DNA of 64,000 nucleotides from Bacteroidales bacterium (GTDB lineage Bacteria > Bacteroidota > Bacteroidia > Bacteroidales > UBA1402). The notes below the pieces were generated by a model. The model was not told the origin of the DNA. It was given only the letters and a program-made list of their open reading frames with translations, and did not search any database. Where the stretch lies: positions 1 through 64,000 of the forward strand of contig JAFSRR010000082.1 in assembly GCA_017446025.1 (NCBI GenBank), written 5' to 3'. The translations under genes and the position numbers were made by a program. Below, one piece after another: positions 17,343 through 26,497 of the stretch (the stretch's first letter is position 1; every line of letters begins with the position of its first letter).

Positions 17343-19088
17343 ATGAAGAGAACACTTATCCTGACCATAGCCGGCCTGCTGGCCAGCCTGACCATCGCCC
17401 TGGCCCAGCAGCCGTCCATCCCTGTCACCGTCATCAACGGCAAACAGTATTATCAATATCAGGTTCAGCCCAAGGAAACCATCTATGGCCTTTCCAAGCG
17501 TTTTGGCATCACCCAGGAAGAACTGATCGGCATGAATCCTTTCCTGGCCGCCGGCATGCAGATCGGGCAGATCCTCACCATTCCCGTTGTCCCGGGTGTC
17601 ATGCCGGCTCCGGCTGCACAGCCCCAAACCGCCACGGTGACGGCTGCCCAGAGCCCCCAGCCTGCAATTGCTGCTGTGGAGATCGACGAAGAGGAAGGCA
17701 ATGAATACATGGCTGTCGGTACCCGCACCTACCAGGTGACCCGCCGCAAGGAAAAGCTCAAGGATATTTCCACCTGGGAGAATGTCAGCATCGACGACAT
17801 CAAACGCCTGAATCCCGGTGTGCCCAACGTGCTCAAACGCGGATCGGAGCTGGTTTTGCCGGCCAGGGAAAAAGAGGCGGCTGCCACACCGCAACCCACT
17901 ACTACCGCCACGACAGCCGTCCAGGCCGAAGAGACAGAGTATCCTGTACAGCCCGACATTCAGGAACCGGCCGGAGAGCCCGTCTTCCTGCCCGACGACC
18001 AGTATCTCCCACCCGTGCGTACCAGCAAGGACCATGTCAAGACAGCCCTGTTGCTGCCCCTGATGCTGGGTGACAGCACCAGCCAGCCCACCGAGCGCTA
18101 CATCGAGTTCTACGAAGGCGTGCTGCTGGCCGTGGACACGTTGAAAAGCCTTGGCTTTTCGACCGACATGGCCGTCTATGATATCGGCACGAGCCTGTAC
18201 CGGCTGCAGCAGACGCTCAAAACCCACGACCTCTCCGCTGCCGACTATGTGATTGCCGCTGCCAATGCCGACCAGATGCCCTTCTTGTCTGAATGGGCCC
18301 GCGTCAACCAGGTCAAACTGATCCTCCCCTTCAGTTCCCGCATTCAGGAAACGGCCGGCAACCCCTATATCTATCAGGTCAATCCGCCGCAGCAGCTCAC
18401 CCACAACCGCCTGCTGTCGGGCGATACGGCATTCTTCCGTGGCAAGAACATCGTTTTTGTCAGGACCTATCAGGAAGACCAGGACGAACGCTACTCCCTG
18501 TTCCAGGGTCTGAAACGCTATCTGGCCGCCTATGGCATCCCCACCCAGGAAGTCTACGAATATGAGGAGATGACAGCCTTTGCCGATACGCTGAATGCCC
18601 ATCTGAGCCGGGTACGCGACAATCTGATCATCCCGGCACCGACCTCCATGTCGGGCAGCAACCGGCTCATTTCGACCATTGCTTCGGCCTGCAATGCCCG
18701 GCCCACCGGACAGGTCTGCATCCTGGGCTATCCCGAATGGATTGCCCTGAGCAAGAACAACCTGCCGCTGCTCTACAGCCTCAATGCCGTCATCTACGGC
18801 AACTTCTACGCCGACTTCGGCCGCGACGACGTACGAGCCTTCCAGTTGCGCTATTCGCTCACTTTCGGCAAGGATATCCTCAACACCTATCCCCGTTATT
18901 CGATGATGGGCTATGACATCACTCTCCAACTGGCCAACCTGTTCTGCGGACAGCAATACAGCATCCGTCCCTTGCAGCACTGCCTGGATTTCGTCCAGCC
19001 CGATGCGACCGGCGGCTGGTACAACCGCAATGTCTATATCATCCGCCACACCGCAGACCGGCACATTGAATCCTCCTTGTTGAAATGA
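17343..19088 (+). CDS. LysM peptidoglycan-binding protein with PBP1-fold C-terminus
   Basis: The 581-residue exported protein has signal peptide MKRTLILTIAGLLASLTIALA and a first LysM (YQYQVQPKETIYGLSKRFGI). A Pro/Ala/Thr linker and a second degenerate LysM (RTYQVTRRKEKLKDISTWEN) follow. From about residue 220 there is a type-1 periplasmic-binding-protein-like domain (KTALLLPLMLGD...YIEFYEGVLLAVDTLKSLG). The combination is widespread in Bacteroidota. It probably binds the wall, but no transporter is nearby and the ligand, if any, is unknown. Its stop overlaps the start of the barrel gene by 4 bp. Confidence 0.9.
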   Translation: MKRTLILTIAGLLASLTIALAQQPSIPVTVINGKQYYQYQVQPKETIYGLSKRFGITQEELIGMNPFLAAGMQIGQILTIPVVPGVMPAPAAQPQTATVTAAQSPQPAIAAVEIDEEEGNEYMAVGTRTYQVTRRKEKLKDISTWENVSIDDIKRLNPGVPNVLKRGSELVLPAREKEAAATPQPTTTATTAVQAEETEYPVQPDIQEPAGEPVFLPDDQYLPPVRTSKDHVKTALLLPLMLGDSTSQPTERYIEFYEGVLLAVDTLKSLGFSTDMAVYDIGTSLYRLQQTLKTHDLSAADYVIAAANADQMPFLSEWARVNQVKLILPFSSRIQETAGNPYIYQVNPPQQLTHNRLLSGDTAFFRGKNIVFVRTYQEDQDERYSLFQGLKRYLAAYGIPTQEVYEYEEMTAFADTLNAHLSRVRDNLIIPAPTSMSGSNRLISTIASACNARPTGQVCILGYPEWIALSKNNLPLLYSLNAVIYGNFYADFGRDDVRAFQLRYSLTFGKDILNTYPRYSMMGYDITLQLANLFCGQQYSIRPLQHCLDFVQPDATGGWYNRNVYIIRHTADRHIESSLLK

Positions 19089-19747
19089 TGCGAAAATTCC
19101 TGCTGTCCATATCCTTGCTATTGATCTGTGCCGCCACTAGCTTGCAGGCTCAGTACAGTGTGATGAACCAGCCGGAACTCTATGTCGGCCTGGCCGCCGG
19201 TCCGACCTTCTCGACGGCCACCATGATGCCGCTCTATGTCGACAAGACTTTCATCCAGGGGCTGGAAGGCGGCCTGGTGGTGAGATACATCTCCGAAAAG
19301 AACTTCGGGCTGGAAGCCGGCCTGAACTACAGCCAGAGCGGCTGGAAAGATGACTACGGCTATCAGGCCACCGATGCCTACCAGCGTTCCATCAGCTATG
19401 TGGAACTACCCTTCCTGATGCATGCCTGGCTGCCCAGCGGCAGCAGCCGGTTTTTCCTGGATGCCGGACCGAAAGTGGGATGGTATCTCTCCGAGACAGA
19501 AAGCATCGACAACCATTCCGGTACCACCTGGCCCTACTATGGCAAGACTGTGGAGACCTATCTCCAATGGGGCATCATGGGCAAAGTGGGTTTCGAAGTG
19601 CATTTCGGTCCCCTGGCACTGGGTCTGGAAGGAGGCTATTACTACGGCCTGTCCGACATCTTTTCCAACAAAGTGACCGATCCCTTCGTCTCGTCCAACT
19701 TGTCGCAGATCGTAGCCCGCGTATTTCTGCTCTATCGCCTGAAATAG
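19085..19747 (+). CDS. Outer membrane beta-barrel protein (PorT/OMP_b-brl family)
   Basis: The 220-residue protein has a signal peptide (MMRKFLLSISLLLICAATSLQA) and alternating amphipathic strands with Gly/Tyr-rich turns (LYVGLAAGPTFS, NFGLEAGLNYSQSGW, FFLDAGPKVGWYLSE, LGLEGGYYYGLSD), ending VFLLYRLK. It belongs to the PorT-like porin family. The family contains the T9SS component PorT, but this copy is not shown to be PorT. The 4-bp overlap implies translational coupling with the LysM/PBP1 protein and suggests a barrel-wall pair. Confidence 0.85.
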   Translation: MMRKFLLSISLLLICAATSLQAQYSVMNQPELYVGLAAGPTFSTATMMPLYVDKTFIQGLEGGLVVRYISEKNFGLEAGLNYSQSGWKDDYGYQATDAYQRSISYVELPFLMHAWLPSGSSRFFLDAGPKVGWYLSETESIDNHSGTTWPYYGKTVETYLQWGIMGKVGFEVHFGPLALGLEGGYYYGLSDIFSNKVTDPFVSSNLSQIVARVFLLYRLK

Positions 19748-19750
19748 CGC

Positions 19751-19786
19751 AAAAAAAAATCGGCCCGTGCTCTTGCACAGGCCGAT
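19751..19786 (-). terminator. Terminator of rpoD
   Basis: On the minus strand, ATCGGCCTGTGC - AAGA - GCACGGGCCGAT is followed by a T run of eight or more. Confidence 0.93.
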
Positions 19787-19807
19787 ACAAACTTGAAATC
19801 CGGCGTA

Positions 19808-20668
19808 TTATCCCAGATAGCTTTTCAAAAGTTTACTGCGTGAATTCTGGCGCAGACGGCGGATAGCCTTTTCCTTGATCTGTCTGACACGCTCACGGGT
19901 CAAACCGAACTTGTCGCCGATCTCTTCCAGGGTCATTTCCTGGCAACCCAGGCCGAAAAACATCTTGATGATGTCGCTTTCGCGTTCGGTCAGGGTGGAA
20001 AGAGCCCGGTCGATTTCCTTGCTCAGCGATTCGTTGATAAGCGTACGGTCGGCTATCGGAGCATCGTCGTTGACCAGCACATCGAGCAGGTTGTTGTCCT
20101 CGCCTTCCACGAAAGGAGCATCGACCGAGACATGGCGGCCCGACACTTTCAGCGTGTCGGCAATCTTATCGACCGGAATGTTCAGTTCTTCAGCCAGTTC
20201 CTCGGGCGAAGGCTTGCGTTCGTGCTCCTGCTCGAACTTGGAATAAGCTTTGGTGATCTTGTTCAGCGAGCCCACCTGGTTCAACGGAAGACGGACGATA
20301 CGGGACTGCTCGGCCAGGGCTTGCAGGATAGACTGACGAATCCACCACACAGCGTAGGAGATGAATTTGAATCCTCGCGTCTCGTCGAACTTCTCGGCGG
20401 CCTTGATAAGGCCCAGGTTGCCCTCGTTGATAAGGTCGGGCAGACTCAATCCCTGATTCTGATACTGTTTGGCGACGGAGACCACGAAACGCAGATTGGC
20501 GCGGGTCAGTTTTTCCAAAGCGGCACGATCCCCTTGACGGATGCGCTGAGCCAGTTCAACTTCTTCCTCTACCTTGATCAGTTCCTCACGGCCGATTTCC
20601 TGCAGGTATTTGTCCAAGGAAGCGCTTTCACGATTAGTGATAGACTTAGTGATTTTAAGCTGTCTCAT
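19808..20668 (-). CDS. rpoD: Primary RNA polymerase sigma factor (sigma-70 family)
   Basis: The 286-residue housekeeping sigma factor has region 1.2 ([11 protein letters not shown]), region 2 ([33 protein letters not shown]), region 3, and region 4.2 ([20 protein letters not shown]). Region 1.1 and the nonconserved insert of the E. coli protein are absent, as in Bacteroides sigma-ABfr, which recognises the TAnnTTTG promoters seen throughout this window. It has its own -7 box and terminator. Confidence 0.97.
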   Translation of the reverse strand: MRQLKITKSITNRESASLDKYLQEIGREELIKVEEEVELAQRIRQGDRAALEKLTRANLRFVVSVAKQYQNQGLSLPDLINEGNLGLIKAAEKFDETRGFKFISYAVWWIRQSILQALAEQSRIVRLPLNQVGSLNKITKAYSKFEQEHERKPSPEELAEELNIPVDKIADTLKVSGRHVSVDAPFVEGEDNNLLDVLVNDDAPIADRTLINESLSKEIDRALSTLTERESDIIKMFFGLGCQEMTLEEIGDKFGLTRERVRQIKEKAIRRLRQNSRSKLLKSYLG

Positions 20669-20690
20669 GCTTTACAGAAAATTTGGGGCA

Positions 20691-20698
20691 CAAAGGTA
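20691..20698 (-). promoter_or_regulatory. -7 box of rpoD promoter
   Basis: TACCTTTG on the minus strand, 22 bases upstream of the ATG. The -33 region is not canonical. Confidence 0.6.
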
Positions 20699-20761
20699 GC
20701 AAAAAGTATTCTCTTTTCCACCCTCGCGCCCAAAATATTTTCAGAATTGAAAAACGATCGT

Positions 20762-22318
20762 TTATTCGTTCATATCCACGGCATAGTAGGTCACCTTGCC
20801 CGTCGGGTACATACCCACGATAAACAGGGCTGTTTCACCAAATCCGGCACCGCGTTGGATGTCTTTGACCAGCGATTCAAACTGGCTCACCGACTGGATG
20901 CGCTGGTCGTTCACTTTCATGATGATGAACCCCTTGCGTACACCGGCCGCCTTGAGCTTGCCGTCGGTCAGACCGGATACCTGGATGCCATAGCTGATGT
21001 TGAGCTGCTTCTTGAGCTGATCGGACAACTCATTGAAGGCGGCACCTAATACTTCAACGCCGTTATTCTTGACGATCTGTGTATTGCCCTGCAAATTGCG
21101 CAGCGTTACGTCGAAACTTTCCTTGTTCTTGCCGCGGAGGACTTCCACCTTGACCACGTCGCCGGGACGGTACTGGCTGATGCACTCCTGCAACTGGGCG
21201 TTGGTGGTCACCTTCTTGTTCTGCACCTTGACAATGATGTCGCCTTCCTTGATGCCGGCTTCCTGTGCACCGCTGTGCTCGCCGACAGAGGCCACATAGA
21301 CACCTTCGACCATATCGATTTTCTTGTCCTTGGCCAGTTCGGAATTCATCGTCTGGATGGTGACGCCCAGCATGGCACGCTGGACGGAACCGTATTGCTT
21401 GAGATCGGTCACCACTTTGCTGACGATGCTCACAGGGATGGCGAAGGAATAGCCCGAGAAAGCGCCCGATTTGGAGACAATGGCTGTATTGATGCCCACC
21501 AGTTCGCCGCGGGTGTTGACCAGAGCACCGCCACTGTTGCCGGGATTGACGGCCGCATCAGTCTGGATGAATGATTCGATACTCAGGTTGGTATTGGTGT
21601 TGATGTTGGCGCCGCGCTGGTTGCCGTTGCTGCCACTGCCGATGATGCCCAGGTTACGTGCCTTGGCGCTGACGATACCGGCCGTCACGGTCGAAGTCAG
21701 GTTCAAGGGATTGCCCACGGCCAACACCCATTCACCCACCTTCAGTTCGTCTGAATTGCCGAAGGGAATGGTCGGCAGGTCGTTCTCTTCAATCTTGATC
21801 AGGGCGATGTCAGTGGTCGGGTCGGTACCGATGATCTTGGCGGCATAAGTGCGCTGGTCGTTGGTGGTCACCTCGATCTCGTCGGCCCCTTCCACCACAT
21901 GGTTGTTGGTGACGATGTAGCCGTCGCGCGAAATGATCACGCCCGAGCCGTAGCCCACCTGGGGCTGCAACTGCTGCTGACGGGGCTGGTTATAGTCACG
22001 GTAACCGAAGAAATACTCGAACAGATCGATCGGGCTCTGGCCCTGGGCGGCGCTGCGCACCGTGGTCTTGGACATGATGTGGACCACAGCGTGCACCGAG
22101 TTCTCGGCAGCCACCGTAAAATCGGTAGCGACAGCGGGAACCGCTTCTCCCCTGACCAGCTGGGTCTCTGCCTCAGGACGCTGCGACCAGACGGTTTCCT
22201 GCTGACCGACGGCCTCGAGTATCTTTTCGGAGAATTTGGAAATAACAAAATAAGAAATGCCGATACTGCATGCCAGCACGGCCACAATGATGAAGATGCC
22301 TTTAAAAACTTTTTTCAT
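20762..22318 (-). CDS. degP: Periplasmic serine protease, DegP/HtrA family
   Basis: The 518-residue envelope quality-control protease/chaperone has an uncleaved or weakly cleaved N-terminal membrane segment (IFIIVAVLACSIGISYFVI). The trypsin-like domain carries the triad His140 (TNNHVVEG), Asp170 (DPTTDIALIK) and Ser262 (NPGNSGGALV), and two PDZ domains follow (~310-400 and ~415-510). A Q-rich insertion (QPRQQQLQPQ) matches the LA loop. It is separated from rpoD by 93 bp and the rpoD promoter, so rpoD can be expressed independently. Confidence 0.97.
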   Translation of the reverse strand: MKKVFKGIFIIVAVLACSIGISYFVISKFSEKILEAVGQQETVWSQRPEAETQLVRGEAVPAVATDFTVAAENSVHAVVHIMSKTTVRSAAQGQSPIDLFEYFFGYRDYNQPRQQQLQPQVGYGSGVIISRDGYIVTNNHVVEGADEIEVTTNDQRTYAAKIIGTDPTTDIALIKIEENDLPTIPFGNSDELKVGEWVLAVGNPLNLTSTVTAGIVSAKARNLGIIGSGSNGNQRGANINTNTNLSIESFIQTDAAVNPGNSGGALVNTRGELVGINTAIVSKSGAFSGYSFAIPVSIVSKVVTDLKQYGSVQRAMLGVTIQTMNSELAKDKKIDMVEGVYVASVGEHSGAQEAGIKEGDIIVKVQNKKVTTNAQLQECISQYRPGDVVKVEVLRGKNKESFDVTLRNLQGNTQIVKNNGVEVLGAAFNELSDQLKKQLNISYGIQVSGLTDGKLKAAGVRKGFIIMKVNDQRIQSVSQFESLVKDIQRGAGFGETALFIVGMYPTGKVTYYAVDMNE

Positions 22319-22434
22319 GATGCTTGTTTTTTAGACAGTTGTTGTTTTTGTTTTGGTGATACACATTACAAAAACGATTCCAAACGGAAAATGTTACACA
22401 AATGTCAGAAAGAATCAGGATAATGGGCCGTCAC

Positions 22435-22465
22435 TTTGTCAGTTTGCTGAAAAAACGTACTTTTG
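22435..22465 (+). promoter_or_regulatory. Promoter of RNase P RNA
   Basis: TTTG, 19 bp, then TACTTTTG is a perfect consensus, ending 6 bases before the P1 stem. Confidence 0.88.
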
Positions 22466-22471
22466 CGGCGC

Positions 22472-22810
22472 AATAACAGAGAACGCGGCTGTCGCCGGGC
22501 CGAAAGGTCGGGAGGAAAGTCCGGGCAACAAAGGGCACCATACTTCCTAACGGGAAGCTGCTCGCGAGGGCAGAGTCAAGGTAACAGAAAACTACCGCCT
22601 CAGGGTAAGGGTGAAAAGGCAGGGTAAGAGCCTACCGCCGGCAGGGTGATCTGCCGGGCCGTACCACTTATGGGTTGCAAGGCCATGTAAACCGACGTCA
22701 CGAGGGTTGCCCGCCCCAGTCGGAGGGTAGGCCGCTGGAACGGCAGGGAGACTTGCCGTCTAGATAAATGACAGCATCACACAGAACCCGGCTTACGGTT
22801 CTCTGTTATT
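22472..22810 (+). ncRNA. rnpB: RNase P RNA, bacterial class A
   Basis: The 339-nt ribozyme subunit matures tRNA 5' ends. P1 is formed by AATAACAGAGAAC (22472-22484) and GTTCTCTGTTATT (22798-22810). The universal GAGGAAAGTCCGGGC core lies near 22510 and the conserved ACAGAACCCGGCTTAC near 22781. P1 followed by the T run (to ~22816) also looks like an intrinsic terminator. The promoter is consensus. Confidence 0.97.
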
Positions 22811-22829
22811 TTTTTTAAGACTGGAGGCT

Positions 22830-24170
22830 ATGGCAAACATAATCAAGAAAACGGAGATCATCGTCACCCGGGTCTGGAACTATGTCACCCGGGATGTATG
22901 GCGTGTCGACCTGTCGGCCAGCAAGCGGAGCCGCTTCGGGCTGGACAACATCATCCGCATCATCTACCTGGCCGGACGCGGATTCCTGGAAAACAAGCTG
23001 TCGCTGATGGCCTCTGCCCTCACCTATTTCACCCTGCTGTCCTTCGTGCCCTTCCTGAGCCTGATACTGGGCATTGCCAAGGGCTTCGACGCCCAGGAAT
23101 ACCTGCAGGCTGAACTCATCAACCAGTTTCCCGGTCAGTCGGAAGTGCTCAACCTGGCCTTCGGGCTGGTCGATTCGGTGCTGTCGTATGCCACTAAGGG
23201 CGTGGTGGTCGGCATTGGCATCGTGTTCATCATCTGGTCGCTCTGGGCCATCGTTAGCAACATCGAAAAAAGCTTCAACATGGTCTGGCAGATTTCAAAA
23301 GGTCGCAACATCTATCGTAAGTTTACCGACCTGCTGGCCGCCCTGTTCATCCTGCCCATCCTGCTGATTCTCTCCTTCGGTGTCACGATCTACCTGAAGA
23401 CCACCATCGATTCCTCTCCTATCCTCTCTGCTTTGAGTCCGGTGATGAATGTCGTGGTCAAGAGTATTCCCTATTTCCTGTCCTTCCTGTTGTTCACCTT
23501 GATGTACATCATCATTCCCAACACCAAGGTCAAACTACCCAATGCCCTTTTGGGCGGTCTGTTGGCCGGTATCGCCTACCAGGCCTTCCAATACCTCTAC
23601 ATCAACGGACAGTTGTGGGTGAACCGCTACAATGCCATCTACGGCAGTTTCGCCGCCATTCCCCTCTTGCTGCTGTGGCTGCAGCTCACATGGACCATCG
23701 TGCTGTTCGGGGCAGAAGTTACCTTCGCCGCCCAGAATCTGAAGAATTACCTCTTCGAGCGGGAAAGCAAGCATATCAGCCAACGCTACCGCTACTTTTT
23801 CACCATCCTCATCATGAACGTGGTGTGCAAACGTTTCGAGCAAGGAGACAAAGCCCTTACGGACGAAGAGATTTCTGAACAATACCACATCCCCATCGGC
23901 ATTGTCAAACGCCAACTGGACATGCTCTGTGAGGTCGGTCTGCTGAGCGAAGCCAACAGCAGCGAGGATGATCGCGTACAGGTGTATCAACCGGCCATGG
24001 ACATCCATCAGATCAGTGTCAGCTTGATTTGGCAGAAAATGTTCGAACACGGTGTGGAAGATTTCAAGATGGATCCCAATGAGGAGTATCCCGCTCAATG
24101 GAACGCCCTGATCGACATGGAGAACGCCCTGATCGCCAAAGGCGGCGAATGCCTGGTAAAAGACCTATAA
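22830..24170 (+). CDS. YihY/BrkB-family inner membrane protein with C-terminal winged-helix-like tail
   Basis: The 446-residue protein has the YihY core of about six membrane helices (ASALTYFTLLSFVPFLSLIL, GIGIVFIIWSLWAIVSNIE, PYFLSFLLFTLMYIIIPNT, LLLLWLQLTWTIVLFGAEV). A cytoplasmic tail (~320-446: LTDEEISEQYHIPIGIVKRQLDMLCE) resembles a winged helix. The family was once called ribonuclease BN in error; its function is unresolved. It starts 19 bases after rnpB with no promoter of its own in the gap, so read-through from rnpB is likely. Confidence 0.9.
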   Translation: MANIIKKTEIIVTRVWNYVTRDVWRVDLSASKRSRFGLDNIIRIIYLAGRGFLENKLSLMASALTYFTLLSFVPFLSLILGIAKGFDAQEYLQAELINQFPGQSEVLNLAFGLVDSVLSYATKGVVVGIGIVFIIWSLWAIVSNIEKSFNMVWQISKGRNIYRKFTDLLAALFILPILLILSFGVTIYLKTTIDSSPILSALSPVMNVVVKSIPYFLSFLLFTLMYIIIPNTKVKLPNALLGGLLAGIAYQAFQYLYINGQLWVNRYNAIYGSFAAIPLLLLWLQLTWTIVLFGAEVTFAAQNLKNYLFERESKHISQRYRYFFTILIMNVVCKRFEQGDKALTDEEISEQYHIPIGIVKRQLDMLCEVGLLSEANSSEDDRVQVYQPAMDIHQISVSLIWQKMFEHGVEDFKMDPNEEYPAQWNALIDMENALIAKGGECLVKDL

Positions 24171-24191
24171 CCATCTCAAAATAAAAGTATT

Positions 24192-24791
24192 ATGGCAAAA
24201 TCTATTAGCAAAAGCACTCTGATTCTGATTGCAGTCATTGCTGTCATTGCCCTCTGGGGTGTCTCCACCTACAATTCCCTGGTTACAGCCGACGAAAGCG
24301 TCACCAATGCCTGGTCGCAGGTAGAAAACGTATATCAGCGTCGCATGGACCTGATTCCCAACCTGGTCAAAACCGTACAGGGAGCCGCAGATTTCGAGCG
24401 CAACACCCTGAGCGATGTCATTGAAGCACGTTCCAAAGCTTCATCGGTCCAGATCGATGCCAACAACCTGACCGAAGAGAACCTGGCTGCCTTCCAGCAG
24501 GCTCAGGATGGTCTGAGTGCCGCCCTGAACCGCCTGATGGTCGTTGTGGAGCGCTATCCCGAACTTAAGGCTAATCAGAACTTCATTGAACTGCAGTCGC
24601 AGCTCGAAGGCACCGAAAACCGCATCACCGTGGAGCGTCAGAAATACAACGACGTGGTCAAGACCTATAACGCCGGTGTCCGTAAATTCCCGCGCAACAT
24701 CATCGCCTCGTTGTTCAATTTCGACACCAAGGCCTATTTCAAGGCTGCCGAAGGTGCTGACAAGGCCCCCGAAGTCGATTTCAATTTCTAA
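24192..24791 (+). CDS. lemA: LemA family protein
   Basis: The 199-residue protein has one N-terminal membrane helix (LILIAVIAVIALWGVSTYN) and a helical LemA domain (NAWSQVENVYQRRMDLIPNLV, then YPELKANQNFIELQSQLEGTENRI, and YNAGVRKFPRNIIASLF). Function is poorly known. LemA genes are regularly next to TPM-domain genes, as here, 21 bases upstream of the next gene. Confidence 0.95.
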   Translation: MAKSISKSTLILIAVIAVIALWGVSTYNSLVTADESVTNAWSQVENVYQRRMDLIPNLVKTVQGAADFERNTLSDVIEARSKASSVQIDANNLTEENLAAFQQAQDGLSAALNRLMVVVERYPELKANQNFIELQSQLEGTENRITVERQKYNDVVKTYNAGVRKFPRNIIASLFNFDTKAYFKAAEGADKAPEVDFNF

Positions 24792-24812
24792 GCATCAACC
24801 TGCCGGCCTGTC

Positions 24813-25607
24813 ATGAGGCATATTGTCAACAGACGGTTTCTGACGGTCCTCACCGTGCTGCTCACATGCGGCATGGGGCTGCCGTCGGCCCAAGTGCCTG
24901 AAAAGCCCTACCCGCCCCGTTTGGTCAACGATCTGGCAGGCATGCTGACACAGGCAGAAAACGACTCCCTGGAAGAGGAACTGGTCAAGTACGATTTCCG
25001 CACTTCCACCCAGATCTGCGTCGTTACGCTCAACGACCTGGGCGGCATGGACATCATGAGCCTGGCCTACAAAATCGGCGAAAGCTGGGGTGTGGGCAAC
25101 GAGGCCAACAACGGTGTAGTGTTGCTCATCAAGAACAAGACGCGCGACAGCCGTGGCGAAGTGGCCATTGCCACCGGCTACGGTACGGAAGGCATCCTGA
25201 CCGATGCCGTGTGCCGTCGGCTCATCGAGGACGACATCCTGCCCCACTTCCGTGAAGGCCGAAGCTACGAAGGAATCCATCAAGCCTGTCAACATATTGA
25301 GGGGCTGCTGGATGGAGAGTTTGAATTCGAGGAGGAAGAGCCTGATATTTGGGTGGTCTTTGGTATCATGATCATCCTGGCCATCGTGGCCATCGTCTTT
25401 TTTGCCCTGCTCATCAAATACAGCAAGAACCACCCCGACGGCGGTGGCGGCAAAGGCCCGACCATCATCATCGGCCCGGGCAGCGGTCTCTTTGGCGGTG
25501 GCGGCCGCTCAGGACTGGGCAGCTTCGGCGGTGGCGGATTCAGCGGTGGATTCGGAGGCTTCGGCGGCGGTCACTTCGGTGGCGGCGGCGCCCACGGAAG
25601 CTGGTGA
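24813..25607 (+). CDS. TPM-domain membrane protein (YgcG family) with Gly-rich tail
   Basis: The 264-residue protein has a signal peptide and a TPM domain (~30-165: VNDLAGMLTQAENDSLEEELVKY, STQICVVTLNDLGG, VAIATGYGTEGILTD). An acidic stretch EFEFEEEEPD and a membrane helix (~178-200) follow, and the C-terminal tail is Gly/Phe/Ser-rich (GGGGFSGGFGGFGGGHFGGG). The tail is typical of the family. The lemA gene is directly upstream; the pair is thought to act at the membrane, with unknown chemistry. Confidence 0.92.
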   Translation: MRHIVNRRFLTVLTVLLTCGMGLPSAQVPEKPYPPRLVNDLAGMLTQAENDSLEEELVKYDFRTSTQICVVTLNDLGGMDIMSLAYKIGESWGVGNEANNGVVLLIKNKTRDSRGEVAIATGYGTEGILTDAVCRRLIEDDILPHFREGRSYEGIHQACQHIEGLLDGEFEFEEEEPDIWVVFGIMIILAIVAIVFFALLIKYSKNHPDGGGGKGPTIIIGPGSGLFGGGGRSGLGSFGGGGFSGGFGGFGGGHFGGGGAHGSW

Positions 25608-25612
25608 AGCAA

Positions 25613-26221
25613 TTATTCCTTGGAGAGCTGAATCATGCGGCTGATGTACTTGCCGACGATGTCAAATTCGAGGTTGACCACCGTGCCCACTTCGATTTGC
25701 GAGAAATTGGTATGATCGTGGGTATAGGGAATGATGGCCACTGAGAAACGGTCTTTTTCGCTGTCGCAAACCGTCAGACTGACCCCGTTCACGCAGACTG
25801 AGCCCTTTTCCACCGTTATGTAGCCCTGGCGGGCCATCTCCGGATCAAATATATATTCAAAGGTATAGCGCCAGCTGCCGTCCGTTTCCTCAACATCGGT
25901 GCAGACGGCTGTCCGGTCCACATGGCCCTGCACGATGTGGCCGTCCAGGCGACCGTTCACCCGCATGCTGCGTTCCAGGTTGACCAGATCGCCCACCTGC
26001 AAGAGTCCCAGGTTGCTGCGGTCGAGCGTTTCCTGCACGGCCGTGACGGTGTATTCGTCTCCCTTGATATCCACCACCGTCAGGCAGACTCCGTTGTGGG
26101 CCACACTCTGGTCGATGGACAATTCGCCGGTAAAGGAGCAACTAAGCGTCAGATGCAGATTGCCCTCTTCCCTTCTCAGGCCGGTCACCCGGGCCGCTTC
26201 TTCTACAATTCCTGAAAACAT
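25613..26221 (-). CDS. ribE: Riboflavin synthase, alpha subunit
   Basis: The 202-residue enzyme dismutates two 6,7-dimethyl-8-ribityllumazine to riboflavin. It has two lumazine-binding repeats: MFSGIVEE...HNGVCLTVVD (1-~97) and GHIVQGHVDR...VNGVSLTVCD (~98-190). It converges with the TPM gene with 5 bp between stops. No FMN riboswitch fits in the short leader. Confidence 0.96.
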   Translation of the reverse strand: MFSGIVEEAARVTGLRREEGNLHLTLSCSFTGELSIDQSVAHNGVCLTVVDIKGDEYTVTAVQETLDRSNLGLLQVGDLVNLERSMRVNGRLDGHIVQGHVDRTAVCTDVEETDGSWRYTFEYIFDPEMARQGYITVEKGSVCVNGVSLTVCDSEKDRFSVAIIPYTHDHTNFSQIEVGTVVNLEFDIVGKYISRMIQLSKE

Positions 26222-26242
26222 GATGCAAGTCTTTTATTGAGA

Positions 26243-26250
26243 CAAAGATA
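26243..26250 (-). promoter_or_regulatory. -7 box of ribE promoter
   Basis: TATCTTTG on the minus strand, 21 bases before the ATG. The -33 box is unclear. Confidence 0.55.
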
Positions 26251-26293
26251 AATCTTTTTGTCGAGATAATATTGAAAAAAGTCGGTCGCAAGT

Positions 26294-26324
26294 ATTGTCG
26301 GGAAGCAAAAATAAGCTACCTTTG
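26294..26324 (+). promoter_or_regulatory. Promoter for tRNA-His
   Basis: ATTG, 19 bp, then TACCTTTG. One mismatch in the -33 box. Confidence 0.75.
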
Positions 26325-26363
26325 CAGCCGAATTCGAAAGCAGTTTCCCTGCATTTCGTACAT

Positions 26364-26438
26364 GGTGGATGTAGCTCAGTTGGTTAGAGCACTGGATTGT
26401 GGTTCCAGGTGTCGAGGGTTCGAGTCCCTTCTTCCACC
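26364..26438 (+). tRNA. tRNA-His (anticodon GTG)
   Basis: Encoded G-1 (26364) pairs with C73 (26438). The anticodon loop is TTGTGGT on stem CTGGA/TCCAG, and the T-arm is GAGGG-TTCGAGT-CCCTT. The acceptor is GTGGATG/CTTCCAC, which leaves a T-T opposition at position 6:67. CCA is not encoded as a separate triplet. Confidence 0.95.
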
Positions 26439-26444
26439 CCTTCC

Positions 26445-26478
26445 AAGGCCGACATTTCAAGTCGGCCTTTTTCTTTTT
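26445..26478 (+). terminator. Terminator after tRNA-His
   Basis: AAGGCCGAC - ATTTCAA - GTCGGCCTT is followed by TTTCTTTTT. Confidence 0.93.
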
Positions 26479-26497
26479 CCAGCCCGGGACTTGAAAG

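Noticed and set aside
17043..19064. 673-residue open frame on the minus strand
   Set aside because: It is antisense to the LysM/PBP1 gene, starts inside it and runs into the T9SS cargo gene. Its composition is that of a shadow frame.
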